Source of the DNA: Candidatus Mesolinea sp.
GTDB lineage: Bacteria > Chloroflexota > Anaerolineae > Anaerolineales > Anaerolineaceae
DNA: 19,786 bases
NCBI GenBank assembly: GCA_003445715.1
Contig: DMCS01000077.1
Location: 1-19,786 of the forward strand
Direction of reading: 5' to 3'
This document shows, one piece after another, positions 5,549-13,067 of the stretch. Both the position numbers and the translations under genes were made by a program. The notes beneath the pieces are model-generated. The model did not search any database, was not told the origin of the DNA, and worked only from the letters and a program-made list of their open reading frames with translations. The stretch's first letter is position 1. Each line of letters starts with the position of its first letter.

Positions 5549-8392
5549 ATGGCAGACAAAAAATGGGTATACCTGTTCAATGAAATTGATCAGGCAGAAG
5601 CATACGCCGGTAGTTGGGACGGCGTGCGTGGATTATTGGGAGGTAAAGGTGCCGGCTTGGCAGAAATGACGCGCATCGGCGTTCCGGTACCTCCATTCTT
5701 TACGATCACAACCGAAGCTTGCAACGCCTTTCAGGAGACGAACGCGTTCCCTGAAGGAATGTGGGAACAAACCTTAGCGGCGATGAAAGTTTTAGAAGAA
5801 AAAACCGGCAAGGACTTTGGCGATCCCAAGAATCCTTTGCTGGTTTCTTGCCGTTCTGGCGCTAAGTTTTCCATGCCTGGCATGATGGATACTGTGTTGA
5901 ACATTGGCTTGAATGACGAAACGGCTAAGGGCATGGTGGAGCTGACTGGAAATCCGCGCTTTGTGGCAGATGCTTACCGCCGCTTGGTGCAGATGTTTGG
6001 CAGTGTTGTGCTAGGCGTTGAAGACGAAGCTTTTGAAGAGGTGCTCAATGAATTCAAAGCAAAAAAGGGTGTCAAACTCGATACTGAACTCACTGCGCAA
6101 GATTTGGCTAAGCTGACCGAGGAATTTAAGGTTGTAGTTAAGCGCGAAACCGGTATGGATTTCCCGCAAGATCCCTATAAACAGCTGGAATACGCAATCA
6201 GAGCAGTATTTAATTCCTGGAATTCCAAACGTGCCATCGATTACCGCCGCCGTGAAAAAATCCCCGATACCCTCGGAACGGCAGTGAACATTGTGACGAT
6301 GGTCTTCGGCAACATGGGCAATGACTCTGGTACAGGTGTGGCTTTTACGCGTGACCCCCAGACCGGCGAGAAAATCATGTTTGGTGAGTATTTATTGAAC
6401 GCTCAGGGCGAAGATGTGGTGGCTGGTATTCGTAACACCGAAAAGATTGAAAACCTGATAAAAGACATTCCAGACGCTTATGAAACCTTTATGGAAATTA
6501 CGCAAAAGCTCGAAAAGCATTTCCGCGATATGCAAGATGTAGAGTTTACGATCGAGCGCGGGAAACTTTGGATGTTACAGACCCGTACAGGCAAACGAAC
6601 ACCGAAAGCAGCCATCAAGATTGCCTACGATATGGTCAATGAGGGCATGATCACCAAAGAGGAAGCAATCATGCGGGTGACGCCAGAGCAAGTTGACCTC
6701 ATGCTGCACCCACAATTCTCAGAAGAAGCAAAAGAAAAAGCTATCCGTGAAAAACGCTTCTTTGCGAAGGGTGTGAACGCTTCTCCAGGTGCGGCTGTTG
6801 GTCAGGTTTACTTTGATGCAGACTTGGCTGAAAAGATGCACAAAGAAGAAGGCAAAGATGTCATCATGGTGCGGCCTTTCACCAAGCCAGATGATGTGCA
6901 CGGTATGTTAGCGGCTCAAGGTATTCTTACTAGTGAAGGTGGCGCTACTTCTCACGCAGCAGTGGTGGCACGGCAGTTTGGTGTTCCTTGTATTGTCGGT
7001 GCTTCGATGATCCAAATTGACATGGATAAACGGGAGATGACCTCCAACAGCATGAAGGTCAAAGAAGGGGAATGGATCTCCTTGGATGGCGCTACAGGTG
7101 AGGTCTTTATCGGCAAGCTCGAACTGACCACACCGGACGTTTCCCAACAGAAAGAACTGATGGCATTGCTTAGCTGGGCAGATGAGCTCTCCCGCTTGCA
7201 GGTTTGGGCGAATGCGGACTATCCACGTGATGCCCGCAGAGCGCGCGAATATGGCGCCAAAGGTATTGGTCTTTGCCGTACTGAACACATGTTCTTCGAG
7301 GCTTCTCGATTACCCCACGTGCAAGCGATGATTATGAATGCAGAGCCTACTCAGGTGAAGCTGGACATCCTCGAAGGGCTGCGCAATGCGCTCAAGGCTG
7401 GCCGCTTGGAGGGCCGTGTACTCAAAGAGGATGAAAAAGCTGCATTGGAAGAACGCATTAAGGCAGCTGAAAAAGAATTGGCAGAAGACCCAGGCGCTCA
7501 GGCGTACTTTGAAGCTTTAAAATTTATCCTGCCGTTACAACGGGACGATTTCTACGGTTTGTTTGAGGCAATGAACGGTTATCCCGTCATCATTCGTCTG
7601 ATCGACCCGCCCTTGCACGAATTCCTGCCTTCGCTCGAGACTCTGCTCACCGAAGTGGCAACAATGCGCGCTAAGGGCGAAACTGAGGGCTTAGCAGAGA
7701 AAGAAAAGATGCTCGCAGTGGTGGAACGCCTCCACGAGAGCAATCCCATGATGGGTTTGCGCGGCATCCGCTTGGGCATCGTTTACCCCGACATCATGAA
7801 AATGCAGGTACGGGCAATCTTCGAAGCGGCTTGCGATGCAACCAAGAATGGCATTGTAGCTAAACCTGAGGTAATGATCCCGCTGACGGGTCACATCAAT
7901 GAGCTAAAAGCTGTTCAGCCTATACTCGAGGACATTGCGAAGCGGGTGATGCAGGAAAAGGGCGTGGATGTCCCTTATAAATTTGGCACCATGATCGAAA
8001 TTCCACGCGCTGCAGTGACTGCTGGTGAAATTGCCTCCATGGCGCAATTCTTCTCCTTCGGAACAAACGACCTCACCCAGATGACTTACGGTTATAGCCG
8101 GGACGATGCTGAGCGCAGTTTCTTGGTGCGCTACATCGAGAAAGGCATCCTGCCCCGCAATCCATTCCAGCAATTGGACCGTGAGGGTGTGGGCAAACTG
8201 ATGCAGCAAGCCATCATCGATGGCCGTGCAGTGCGCCCAGACTTGGAAGTGGGCATTTGCGGTGAACACGGTGGTGACCCAAGCTCGATTGAGTGGTGTC
8301 ATATTATTGGTAACAATTATGTCAGCTGCTCACCCTTCCGCGTGCCTATGGCTCGGCTGGCTGCTGCCCAAGCTGCGATTAAAAATCGCTAA
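5549..8392 (+). CDS. ppdK: Pyruvate, phosphate dikinase
   Basis: This 947-residue enzyme reversibly converts PEP, AMP and PPi to pyruvate, ATP and phosphate. The N-terminal ATP-grasp domain begins VYLFNEIDQAEA and contains GGKGAGLAEM and SCRSGAKFSMPGMMDTVLN. The phosphohistidine domain has GGATSHAAVVARQFGVPC with His469. The C-terminal PEP barrel ends with ICGEHGGDP, with catalytic Cys904. Clostridium symbiosum PPDK has 874 residues with His455 and Cys831. The gap between these residues is therefore about 59 residues longer here, explained by a charged helical insertion at roughly 598-655. An ideal ribosome binding site (AGGAGG, 5539-5544) precedes the ATG. The gene appears to be a single transcription unit between its own promoter and a strong terminator. 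Confidence 0.97.
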   Translation: MADKKWVYLFNEIDQAEAYAGSWDGVRGLLGGKGAGLAEMTRIGVPVPPFFTITTEACNAFQETNAFPEGMWEQTLAAMKVLEEKTGKDFGDPKNPLLVSCRSGAKFSMPGMMDTVLNIGLNDETAKGMVELTGNPRFVADAYRRLVQMFGSVVLGVEDEAFEEVLNEFKAKKGVKLDTELTAQDLAKLTEEFKVVVKRETGMDFPQDPYKQLEYAIRAVFNSWNSKRAIDYRRREKIPDTLGTAVNIVTMVFGNMGNDSGTGVAFTRDPQTGEKIMFGEYLLNAQGEDVVAGIRNTEKIENLIKDIPDAYETFMEITQKLEKHFRDMQDVEFTIERGKLWMLQTRTGKRTPKAAIKIAYDMVNEGMITKEEAIMRVTPEQVDLMLHPQFSEEAKEKAIREKRFFAKGVNASPGAAVGQVYFDADLAEKMHKEEGKDVIMVRPFTKPDDVHGMLAAQGILTSEGGATSHAAVVARQFGVPCIVGASMIQIDMDKREMTSNSMKVKEGEWISLDGATGEVFIGKLELTTPDVSQQKELMALLSWADELSRLQVWANADYPRDARRAREYGAKGIGLCRTEHMFFEASRLPHVQAMIMNAEPTQVKLDILEGLRNALKAGRLEGRVLKEDEKAALEERIKAAEKELAEDPGAQAYFEALKFILPLQRDDFYGLFEAMNGYPVIIRLIDPPLHEFLPSLETLLTEVATMRAKGETEGLAEKEKMLAVVERLHESNPMMGLRGIRLGIVYPDIMKMQVRAIFEAACDATKNGIVAKPEVMIPLTGHINELKAVQPILEDIAKRVMQEKGVDVPYKFGTMIEIPRAAVTAGEIASMAQFFSFGTNDLTQMTYGYSRDDAERSFLVRYIEKGILPRNPFQQLDREGVGKLMQQAIIDGRAVRPDLEVGICGEHGGDPSSIEWCHIIGNNYVSCSPFRVPMARLAAAQAAIKNR

Positions 8393-8411
8393 AGCCAATT
8401 TAAACGAAACA

Positions 8412-8447
8412 AAACAGGTGGTCTCTCAATTAAGGGACCACCTGTTT
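8412..8447. terminator. Bidirectional terminator between ppdK and the transglycosylase gene
   Basis: Bases 8412-8426 pair with 8433-8447 in a 15-pair stem (one G-U) with a 6-base loop. On the plus strand it is followed by TTTGATTTAAT. On the minus strand it is followed by TTTTGTTTCGTTT. The position between two convergent stop codons (8392 and 8462) fits a shared terminator. Confidence 0.88.
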
Positions 8448-8461
8448 GATTTAATGCAATC

Positions 8462-10948
8462 TTACTTACAGTATATGCGCACGTATTGGGCGAATATCTC
8501 AGCGATGCTGCGAATATAATCACGCGATTCTAGGTAGCGCATTGAGCCAAGGAATAAGTCCGGGTCATCACCCGCTATTTCTTTCCACGCCAAGGCATTC
8601 CCGGGACCGCTATTATAAGCGGCTAAAGCGGCATAGATATCCCCATCAAAGACGTATAACTGGCGGCTTAGGTAATTGGTCCCCAACATGAGGTTGTAGA
8701 GCGGGATAGCTAAATCCTCCTCGCTGAAATTGGGCGGAAAATTAATTTCGCTGGCAATCTGAGCAGCCGTAGAGGGCATCAGCTGCATTAACCCTTGCGC
8801 ACCAGCAGAAGATTGGACGTAAGCTTGAAAACGGCTTTCCTGATAGATCACACTGAATAAAAGCAAGATAGGTACGTCGTATGTATCCGCGGCAGCTTGT
8901 ACCCAAGGGAGATAGTAGGCACCGTAGCGGACCAGGTAGAAATAACTCGGGACCTTATCCGCGGCTGCCAGCTCGCTGTAGCCCGTCAGTTGCAGGATTG
9001 ACTCGCTGGCTTGAATGGCTGAAGTATAAAAACCATAATCCAAGAAAGTTTTCATCAAGCGGAAAGTATTGATTACATCCGTGCGGTAGTCATTCCTGAG
9101 GGATTCGAATTCCAACCTTGCTTCTGGATACATACCCAAGCTCCAAAATTCAATTCCACGACTATACCGCGAATCGTTTGCCAGCTCAGCACTATAGTCT
9201 AAATCTACTTGTGGAGAGAGGTTAAAAGAAGTACGCAACCACGCCGCGGCAACATCGCGCGCAGCTTGCAAGTCTACAGCAAAGTTTGGTGCGCTCGGAG
9301 CGGTAAAAACAAGTCGATTTTCAAGGATTTCATGGGCACGCAGCCCATAGTAACCATGAGGGTCTGCCGATGCCGCTAATTGCCAATATTGCTTGGCTTG
9401 GCTGCTATCTCCTTGCTTTTGGCTAACCTTACCCAACCAAAGGTAAGCACTAGCCGTTTCCAAAGGTTCGATGGCTAACAATAATGCTCGGTTCATTGAG
9501 CTATTTGCAGCCTCTAGGTCGTTCATACGGTAATGTAGTATGCCAGCAAAAAATGCACCTTGAAACGACTGGTCAGAGGAGGGATAACTCTGCGCAACAC
9601 GATCCCACAATTGTGCAGCCTCAGGTAACATCCCAGCGATTTCATAATTGCGTCCTGCAGAAAAAAGCACGCTCGGGGCATAGCTAGCTAAGGGTTGGGC
9701 TGAAACGTATTCTAAAGCTGTTGAAGCAGCTAACTCGGGATTGTTCATATAGGCTTGCTGGGTATAAACAATATCTTCAATGGCGTGTACCACGTAGCTG
9801 CTTTGGGGGTAGGTTTCAACCAGTTCTTTCCAAAGCGTAATTGCCTTTTGATCGTATGGTGTGCCATCCTGATGATTGTAGGCTAAGCGTTCCTTGGAGG
9901 CTAAACCCAACATCCATACCCCTTTAGCTCGTGCTGTTAATCCTTGATAGTAAAGTGCTTTGTCCTTTTCTTGCCCATTGCTCTGTAAGTAGCGCGTAAA
10001 GGCTTCATCCGCCAAGTCATATTGACCGCGGAAGTAATTGATTAGCCCGCGTTGGAGGTCATCAACAGGCTGATCGGCATCGAGCAGGGCGAGAAGAGCC
10101 GAATAAGCGTCATAAGTCTCAGGGTAGTTATTGACCGCGTGCTGAAAGTAGCTGTAGCCCTGCTCGGTCTCTCCCGAGGCAAGCAAAGCTTGCCCAAGCA
10201 GGAAATCGAGCTGAGCTTCCAGGTAGATATCTCCCGTTTTGCCATAGAGATCCTGATAAATCCCTAAGGCGGCATCCGGTTGGCTGAGAGCGGCATAGGT
10301 ATTGCCTAATTTGATAGCTAAAGCGGTATTATTTCCAAGCGCTGGGGCGAGATAAGCAGCTTTATAAGCCTCCAGGGCTTGCGCATAATCGCCTAGTGTT
10401 GTGTACTGATCCCCGACCTGTGTGTAAACGTAAGCATCCAGCACGCCAGGGCGCGTGGTTAAGTAAGCCTCCCAGGCTGAGATAGCTGCTTCTGGCTGAT
10501 CCTCTTGCAGAGCCACCTGCGCTTGCAAGAAATAACCACGCTGGGCTGGCAGGCTCTCTGGGTAAGCCGCGACAAGTTGCTCGAGCAGAGGCTTAGCATG
10601 AAAAGTGTCCTTCATTTTGAGATAGGTGAGCGCCTGGCCATAGAGGCTGGCTGCCCGCAGAGCAGCAGAGCTGGCGTTATCGCCAGCCTGGTAAACCTTG
10701 AGAGCCTCTTCATAGTCGCCGAATTCCAAAGCGCGGTCAGCATCCGTCAGGCGCGGCTCGGCTGCTGGCATACCTTCGGTTGGAGTGAAGGTCTCCTGCG
10801 GCTTTGCGGTGGTGGGAACTGCGGTCTGGGCGCTGGTCGGCGTCGGAGGGGGTGAAAGGGTGGGGGATAAACTACTGCTACAGGCGCTCAGAACCAAGGT
10901 GGCAATGATGAGCACCACGCCGAGCTTCTGGCTATGTCTGATTTTCAT
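8462..10948 (-). CDS. Slt70-like lytic transglycosylase lipoprotein with TPR superhelix
   Basis: This is an 828-residue peptidoglycan-cleaving enzyme. The N-terminus MKIRHSQKLGVVLIIATLVLSAC is a lipoprotein signal with lipobox Leu-Ser-Ala-Cys (Cys23), so the mature protein should be membrane-anchored outside the cytoplasm. A Ser/Pro/Thr-rich linker follows (about 24-65). A long array of TPR-like helical hairpins (about 70-640) resembles the superhelical part of Slt70. The C-terminal SLT domain (about 675-828) has IYQESRF with catalytic Glu704, then AQGLMQLMPSTA and ALAAYNSGPGNA. These enzymes cut the MurNAc-GlcNAc bond to form 1,6-anhydro ends. No ribosome binding site precedes the ATG, and the -10 lies only six bases upstream, suggesting a leaderless mRNA. 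Confidence 0.92.
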   Translation of the reverse strand: MKIRHSQKLGVVLIIATLVLSACSSSLSPTLSPPPTPTSAQTAVPTTAKPQETFTPTEGMPAAEPRLTDADRALEFGDYEEALKVYQAGDNASSAALRAASLYGQALTYLKMKDTFHAKPLLEQLVAAYPESLPAQRGYFLQAQVALQEDQPEAAISAWEAYLTTRPGVLDAYVYTQVGDQYTTLGDYAQALEAYKAAYLAPALGNNTALAIKLGNTYAALSQPDAALGIYQDLYGKTGDIYLEAQLDFLLGQALLASGETEQGYSYFQHAVNNYPETYDAYSALLALLDADQPVDDLQRGLINYFRGQYDLADEAFTRYLQSNGQEKDKALYYQGLTARAKGVWMLGLASKERLAYNHQDGTPYDQKAITLWKELVETYPQSSYVVHAIEDIVYTQQAYMNNPELAASTALEYVSAQPLASYAPSVLFSAGRNYEIAGMLPEAAQLWDRVAQSYPSSDQSFQGAFFAGILHYRMNDLEAANSSMNRALLLAIEPLETASAYLWLGKVSQKQGDSSQAKQYWQLAASADPHGYYGLRAHEILENRLVFTAPSAPNFAVDLQAARDVAAAWLRTSFNLSPQVDLDYSAELANDSRYSRGIEFWSLGMYPEARLEFESLRNDYRTDVINTFRLMKTFLDYGFYTSAIQASESILQLTGYSELAAADKVPSYFYLVRYGAYYLPWVQAAADTYDVPILLLFSVIYQESRFQAYVQSSAGAQGLMQLMPSTAAQIASEINFPPNFSEEDLAIPLYNLMLGTNYLSRQLYVFDGDIYAALAAYNSGPGNALAWKEIAGDDPDLFLGSMRYLESRDYIRSIAEIFAQYVRIYCK

Positions 10949-10954
10949 GGCGTT

Positions 10955-10983
10955 CTTATAATGTAATCGGATGAGGTTGTCAA
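10955..10983 (-). promoter_or_regulatory. Near-consensus promoter placed directly at a start codon
   Basis: On the minus strand a perfect TTGACA (10978-10983) is 17 bases from TATAAG (10955-10960). Only six bases separate the -10 from the ATG of the transglycosylase gene (10946-10948). Transcription would start at or next to the A of the ATG, so the mRNA should be leaderless. Confidence 0.75.
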
Positions 10984-11026
10984 ATTCACTGAGGGGAGGT
11001 TACGATAAAACGCTATTTAACCATAA

Positions 11027-11060
11027 AGGACGCAGGCATCCTCGGATGTTTTTGCGTCCT
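11027..11060 (-). terminator. Hairpin terminator after the arsenate-reductase-like gene
   Basis: AGGACGCA (11027-11034) pairs with TGCGTCCT (11053-11060). An inner five-pair stem (CATCC/GGATG) lies within the loop. The minus-strand sequence after the stem is TTATGG, a weak T tail. It lies just past the stop codon at 11089 and ahead of the next promoter. Confidence 0.55.
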
Positions 11061-11088
11061 CTCTAGGTTCCGTAACTATAGGCTAAAG

Positions 11089-11829
11089 TTAGTCTTCAAA
11101 TTCCTTTAATACCGCTGGAATAGTCGCACGGATTAGCTTGAGCGTCTTGCGGAAAGCCGCCATCTTTTCCTCCTCTGTGCCTTGCACGGCAGCTGGATCC
11201 TCGAAGCCGACATGAATGCGCTTTTCAGGCCCAAGCCAGAGCGGGCAAGCCTCCCGGGCTTGATCACAGACGGTTACGACGAGGTCAAAGTTCTGTCCTT
11301 TGAATACCTCAACCGATTTAGATTCCCCCTGGTGGAAAATGCCAGCCTCTTCAAGTGCCGCCAAAGCGTAGGGATGCACGTAGCCGGCAGGCCTTGTGCC
11401 CGCGCTAACCGCAATCCAACGGTTCCAGAGGTCATGGTTGACAATAGCTTCAGCCATCTGGCTGCGAGCGGAATTGCCAGTGCACAGGAAAAGCACCCGT
11501 TTGCGCTGCTTGAGTTCAGCTTCATCAGGCTGCGATTGTACGCCTAAATTCTCGTTTGTTTCCGCATCGCCAACCAGAATTTCGTGAGCATACTCGCCCG
11601 ATTCCATCGCACGCAGTAATTCGCGCGCCTTCGCCTCATTGGCAGGCGCAACAAGCAGGTCCACTTCTCCCAAATTTCCTACAGTTAAGCCGTAAATCTT
11701 ACCAGCGGTATCTTGGCTGAGCATAGCAGGAATGCCTTGGGCTTCGAGGAAGGCTTTGACCATTTCACCTTCCAACTGGCCTTCTGCTTTATAAACTGAA
11801 ACATAAGAACCTATGGATTTATCTCTCAT
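11089..11829 (-). CDS. DUF2007-like domain fused to arsenate reductase / LMW phosphatase domain
   Basis: This 246-residue two-domain protein has an N-terminal part (about 8-75) with YVSVYKAEGQLEGEMVKAFL and a later EVDLLVAP. It resembles the small DUF2007 'putative signal transducing protein' domain. Residues about 110-246 form a low-molecular-weight phosphatase fold with VLFLCTGNSARSQMAE (CX5R loop, Cys116). VTVCDQAREACP supplies Cys188 and Cys195, the relay cysteines of thioredoxin-coupled arsenate reductases. That triad favours arsenate reduction over tyrosine phosphatase action. I chose the ATG at 11829 because it overlaps the ndk stop as ATGA; an in-frame ATG at 11841 adds four residues. 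No ars transporter or regulator is near, so the physiological substrate is uncertain. Confidence 0.85.
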   Translation of the reverse strand: MRDKSIGSYVSVYKAEGQLEGEMVKAFLEAQGIPAMLSQDTAGKIYGLTVGNLGEVDLLVAPANEAKARELLRAMESGEYAHEILVGDAETNENLGVQSQPDEAELKQRKRVLFLCTGNSARSQMAEAIVNHDLWNRWIAVSAGTRPAGYVHPYALAALEEAGIFHQGESKSVEVFKGQNFDLVVTVCDQAREACPLWLGPEKRIHVGFEDPAAVQGTEEEKMAAFRKTLKLIRATIPAVLKEFED

Positions 11830-12275
11830 TCGTAGATCCATTTCTCAATATCGCGCTGCCAACTGACGATCTCTTCCGGTTTGAACCAGAGGGCAATCTC
11901 GAATTCAGCTGTCTCGGGGGAATCGGAAGCGTGCACGATGTTATAACGCGCTTGCAGGGCAAAGTCATGCCGCAGCGTGCCAGGGTCAGCTTCCGTGCCG
12001 CGGGTTTTGCCGAAGCTTTGGCGGATGGCTGTAATGGCATCCGGGCCTTCCCAGACCATCGCCATCACCGGAGAAGAGGTGATGAACTCAATCAATGGTG
12101 CGTAGAAGGGTTTCCCCGCATGTACAGCGTAATGTTGTTCAGCCAGCTCAGTGCTAACCCACATGAACCGCGCGGCGACTAAGCGCAAACCACGGTTTTC
12201 TAAGCGGGTGATGACCTCACCAATCAATCCGCGTTGTACACCATCCGGTTTAACCAATACCAACGATTGTTCCAT
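11826..12275 (-). CDS. ndk: Nucleoside diphosphate kinase
   Basis: This 149-residue enzyme transfers the gamma-phosphate of ATP to nucleoside diphosphates and so balances NTP and dNTP pools. It has the N-terminal SLVLVKPDGVQRGLIGE with Lys9, and the catalytic His115 in NIVHASDSPETAEFEI. The usual GT-rich RGDF segment reads GTLRHDF here. Length is normal. The ATG at 12275 is preferred over an in-frame TTG one codon upstream. It starts four bases after the stop of the preceding gene and its stop overlaps the next start (ATGA), so the three genes form a compact operon. Confidence 0.96.
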   Translation of the reverse strand: MEQSLVLVKPDGVQRGLIGEVITRLENRGLRLVAARFMWVSTELAEQHYAVHAGKPFYAPLIEFITSSPVMAMVWEGPDAITAIRQSFGKTRGTEADPGTLRHDFALQARYNIVHASDSPETAEFEIALWFKPEEIVSWQRDIEKWIYE

Positions 12276-12279
12276 CAAG

Positions 12280-12975
12280 TTACTCTTCTTCCAAATGGCT
12301 AAGGTAATCTGCGATTTGCTGGGCTTTATCCGCCAGCGCAGGTTGATTTTCCTGGGCGTTTAGCTTGGCGTAGATCTCCCATAATGGTCTGCTTGTGGGT
12401 TTGAGTGTCAGACGGGAGCGTAGAATGCGCAGAGCTTCGCTGCGCGTGGCTGCATCATGACGATAGTGCTCGAGCAGCTCAAGCGCATGCGTGTATTGCT
12501 GGGTGTCTAAGGCTTCGGTGAAAGCTTCTCGAAAGGGCACTTCCTGGCTTGAGGTAGTTTGAAGTTCAAGAGGTTCAGTCGGTTCTTTAGCTGATGTTCC
12601 ACCTTGTTCCTGGTCGGTTGGGCTTGACGGGATAGTTTCGCTGGACCAGGCACTGGCGACCGTGCTAGCAGCAGGAGCTGTGCGGATGGGTTGTGTATCT
12701 GCTTGGGGAAGGGGGGATTCAATATCAGGGTTGACCTTGATCTCGCGGGTATCCTCTTCAACGCTAATGGGCGTGGCACTTGAACCTTTTTGGCTGGCAA
12801 ATTCAATCAACCATTCCGGAGCGTTTTGGACTGGAACTGCGGCTTCCATTTGGATTTGTTCGGGAGTTTGGTCTGATTGAGATGGGAGACGCGTTTCTGG
12901 TTTAGTTTTGATTGGTTGTGTCTCCTCTTGCGTTTCTGCTTTTATGGGTTGCGTGTTTTGGGAATTTTCTGTCAT
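12280..12975 (-). CDS. Hypothetical protein: disordered TQPI-repeat N-terminus with TPR-like C-terminus
   Basis: I do not recognise this 231-residue protein. Residues 1-145 are rich in Thr, Gln, Glu, Pro and Ser and are probably disordered. They contain three copies of TQPI followed by Lys or Arg (8-12, 19-23, 94-98) and a short hydrophobic APEWLIEFA patch (52-60). Residues about 148-230 look alpha-helical and TPR-like (FTEALDTQQYTHALELLEHYR, then a second hairpin). There is no signal peptide or membrane segment, so it is likely cytoplasmic. The ribosome binding site AGGA lies a few bases before the ATG. It heads the operon with ndk and the arsenate-reductase-like gene, downstream of the rpoD terminator. 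No convincing promoter was seen in the 45 bases between that terminator and its start. Confidence 0.8.
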   Translation of the reverse strand: MTENSQNTQPIKAETQEETQPIKTKPETRLPSQSDQTPEQIQMEAAVPVQNAPEWLIEFASQKGSSATPISVEEDTREIKVNPDIESPLPQADTQPIRTAPAASTVASAWSSETIPSSPTDQEQGGTSAKEPTEPLELQTTSSQEVPFREAFTEALDTQQYTHALELLEHYRHDAATRSEALRILRSRLTLKPTSRPLWEIYAKLNAQENQPALADKAQQIADYLSHLEEE

Positions 12976-13022
12976 AACGATCCTATCTTAATCTGGCTTC
13001 TTTTATTAACTTAGCCACAATA

Positions 13023-13056
13023 AAACTACAGCTAGGAATATACCCAGCTGTAGTTT
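13023..13056 (-). terminator. Terminator after rpoD
   Basis: AAACTACAGCT (13023-13033) and AGCTGTAGTTT (13046-13056) form a perfect 11-pair stem with a 12-base loop. On the minus strand the stem is followed by TTATTG, so with the stem's own TTT it ends in a T-rich tail. It sits 12 bases past the rpoD stop codon. Confidence 0.82.
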
Positions 13057-13067
13057 GAGATGGCATG

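Noticed and set aside
8220..8519. 99-codon plus-strand frame across the end of ppdK
   Set aside because: It overlaps ppdK in another frame and runs through the terminator hairpin; no ribosome binding site or recognisable domain.
11089..11829. Plain protein tyrosine phosphatase
   Set aside because: The VTVCDQAREACP segment supplies the two extra relay cysteines expected of an arsenate reductase; phosphatase action is kept only as a lesser alternative.
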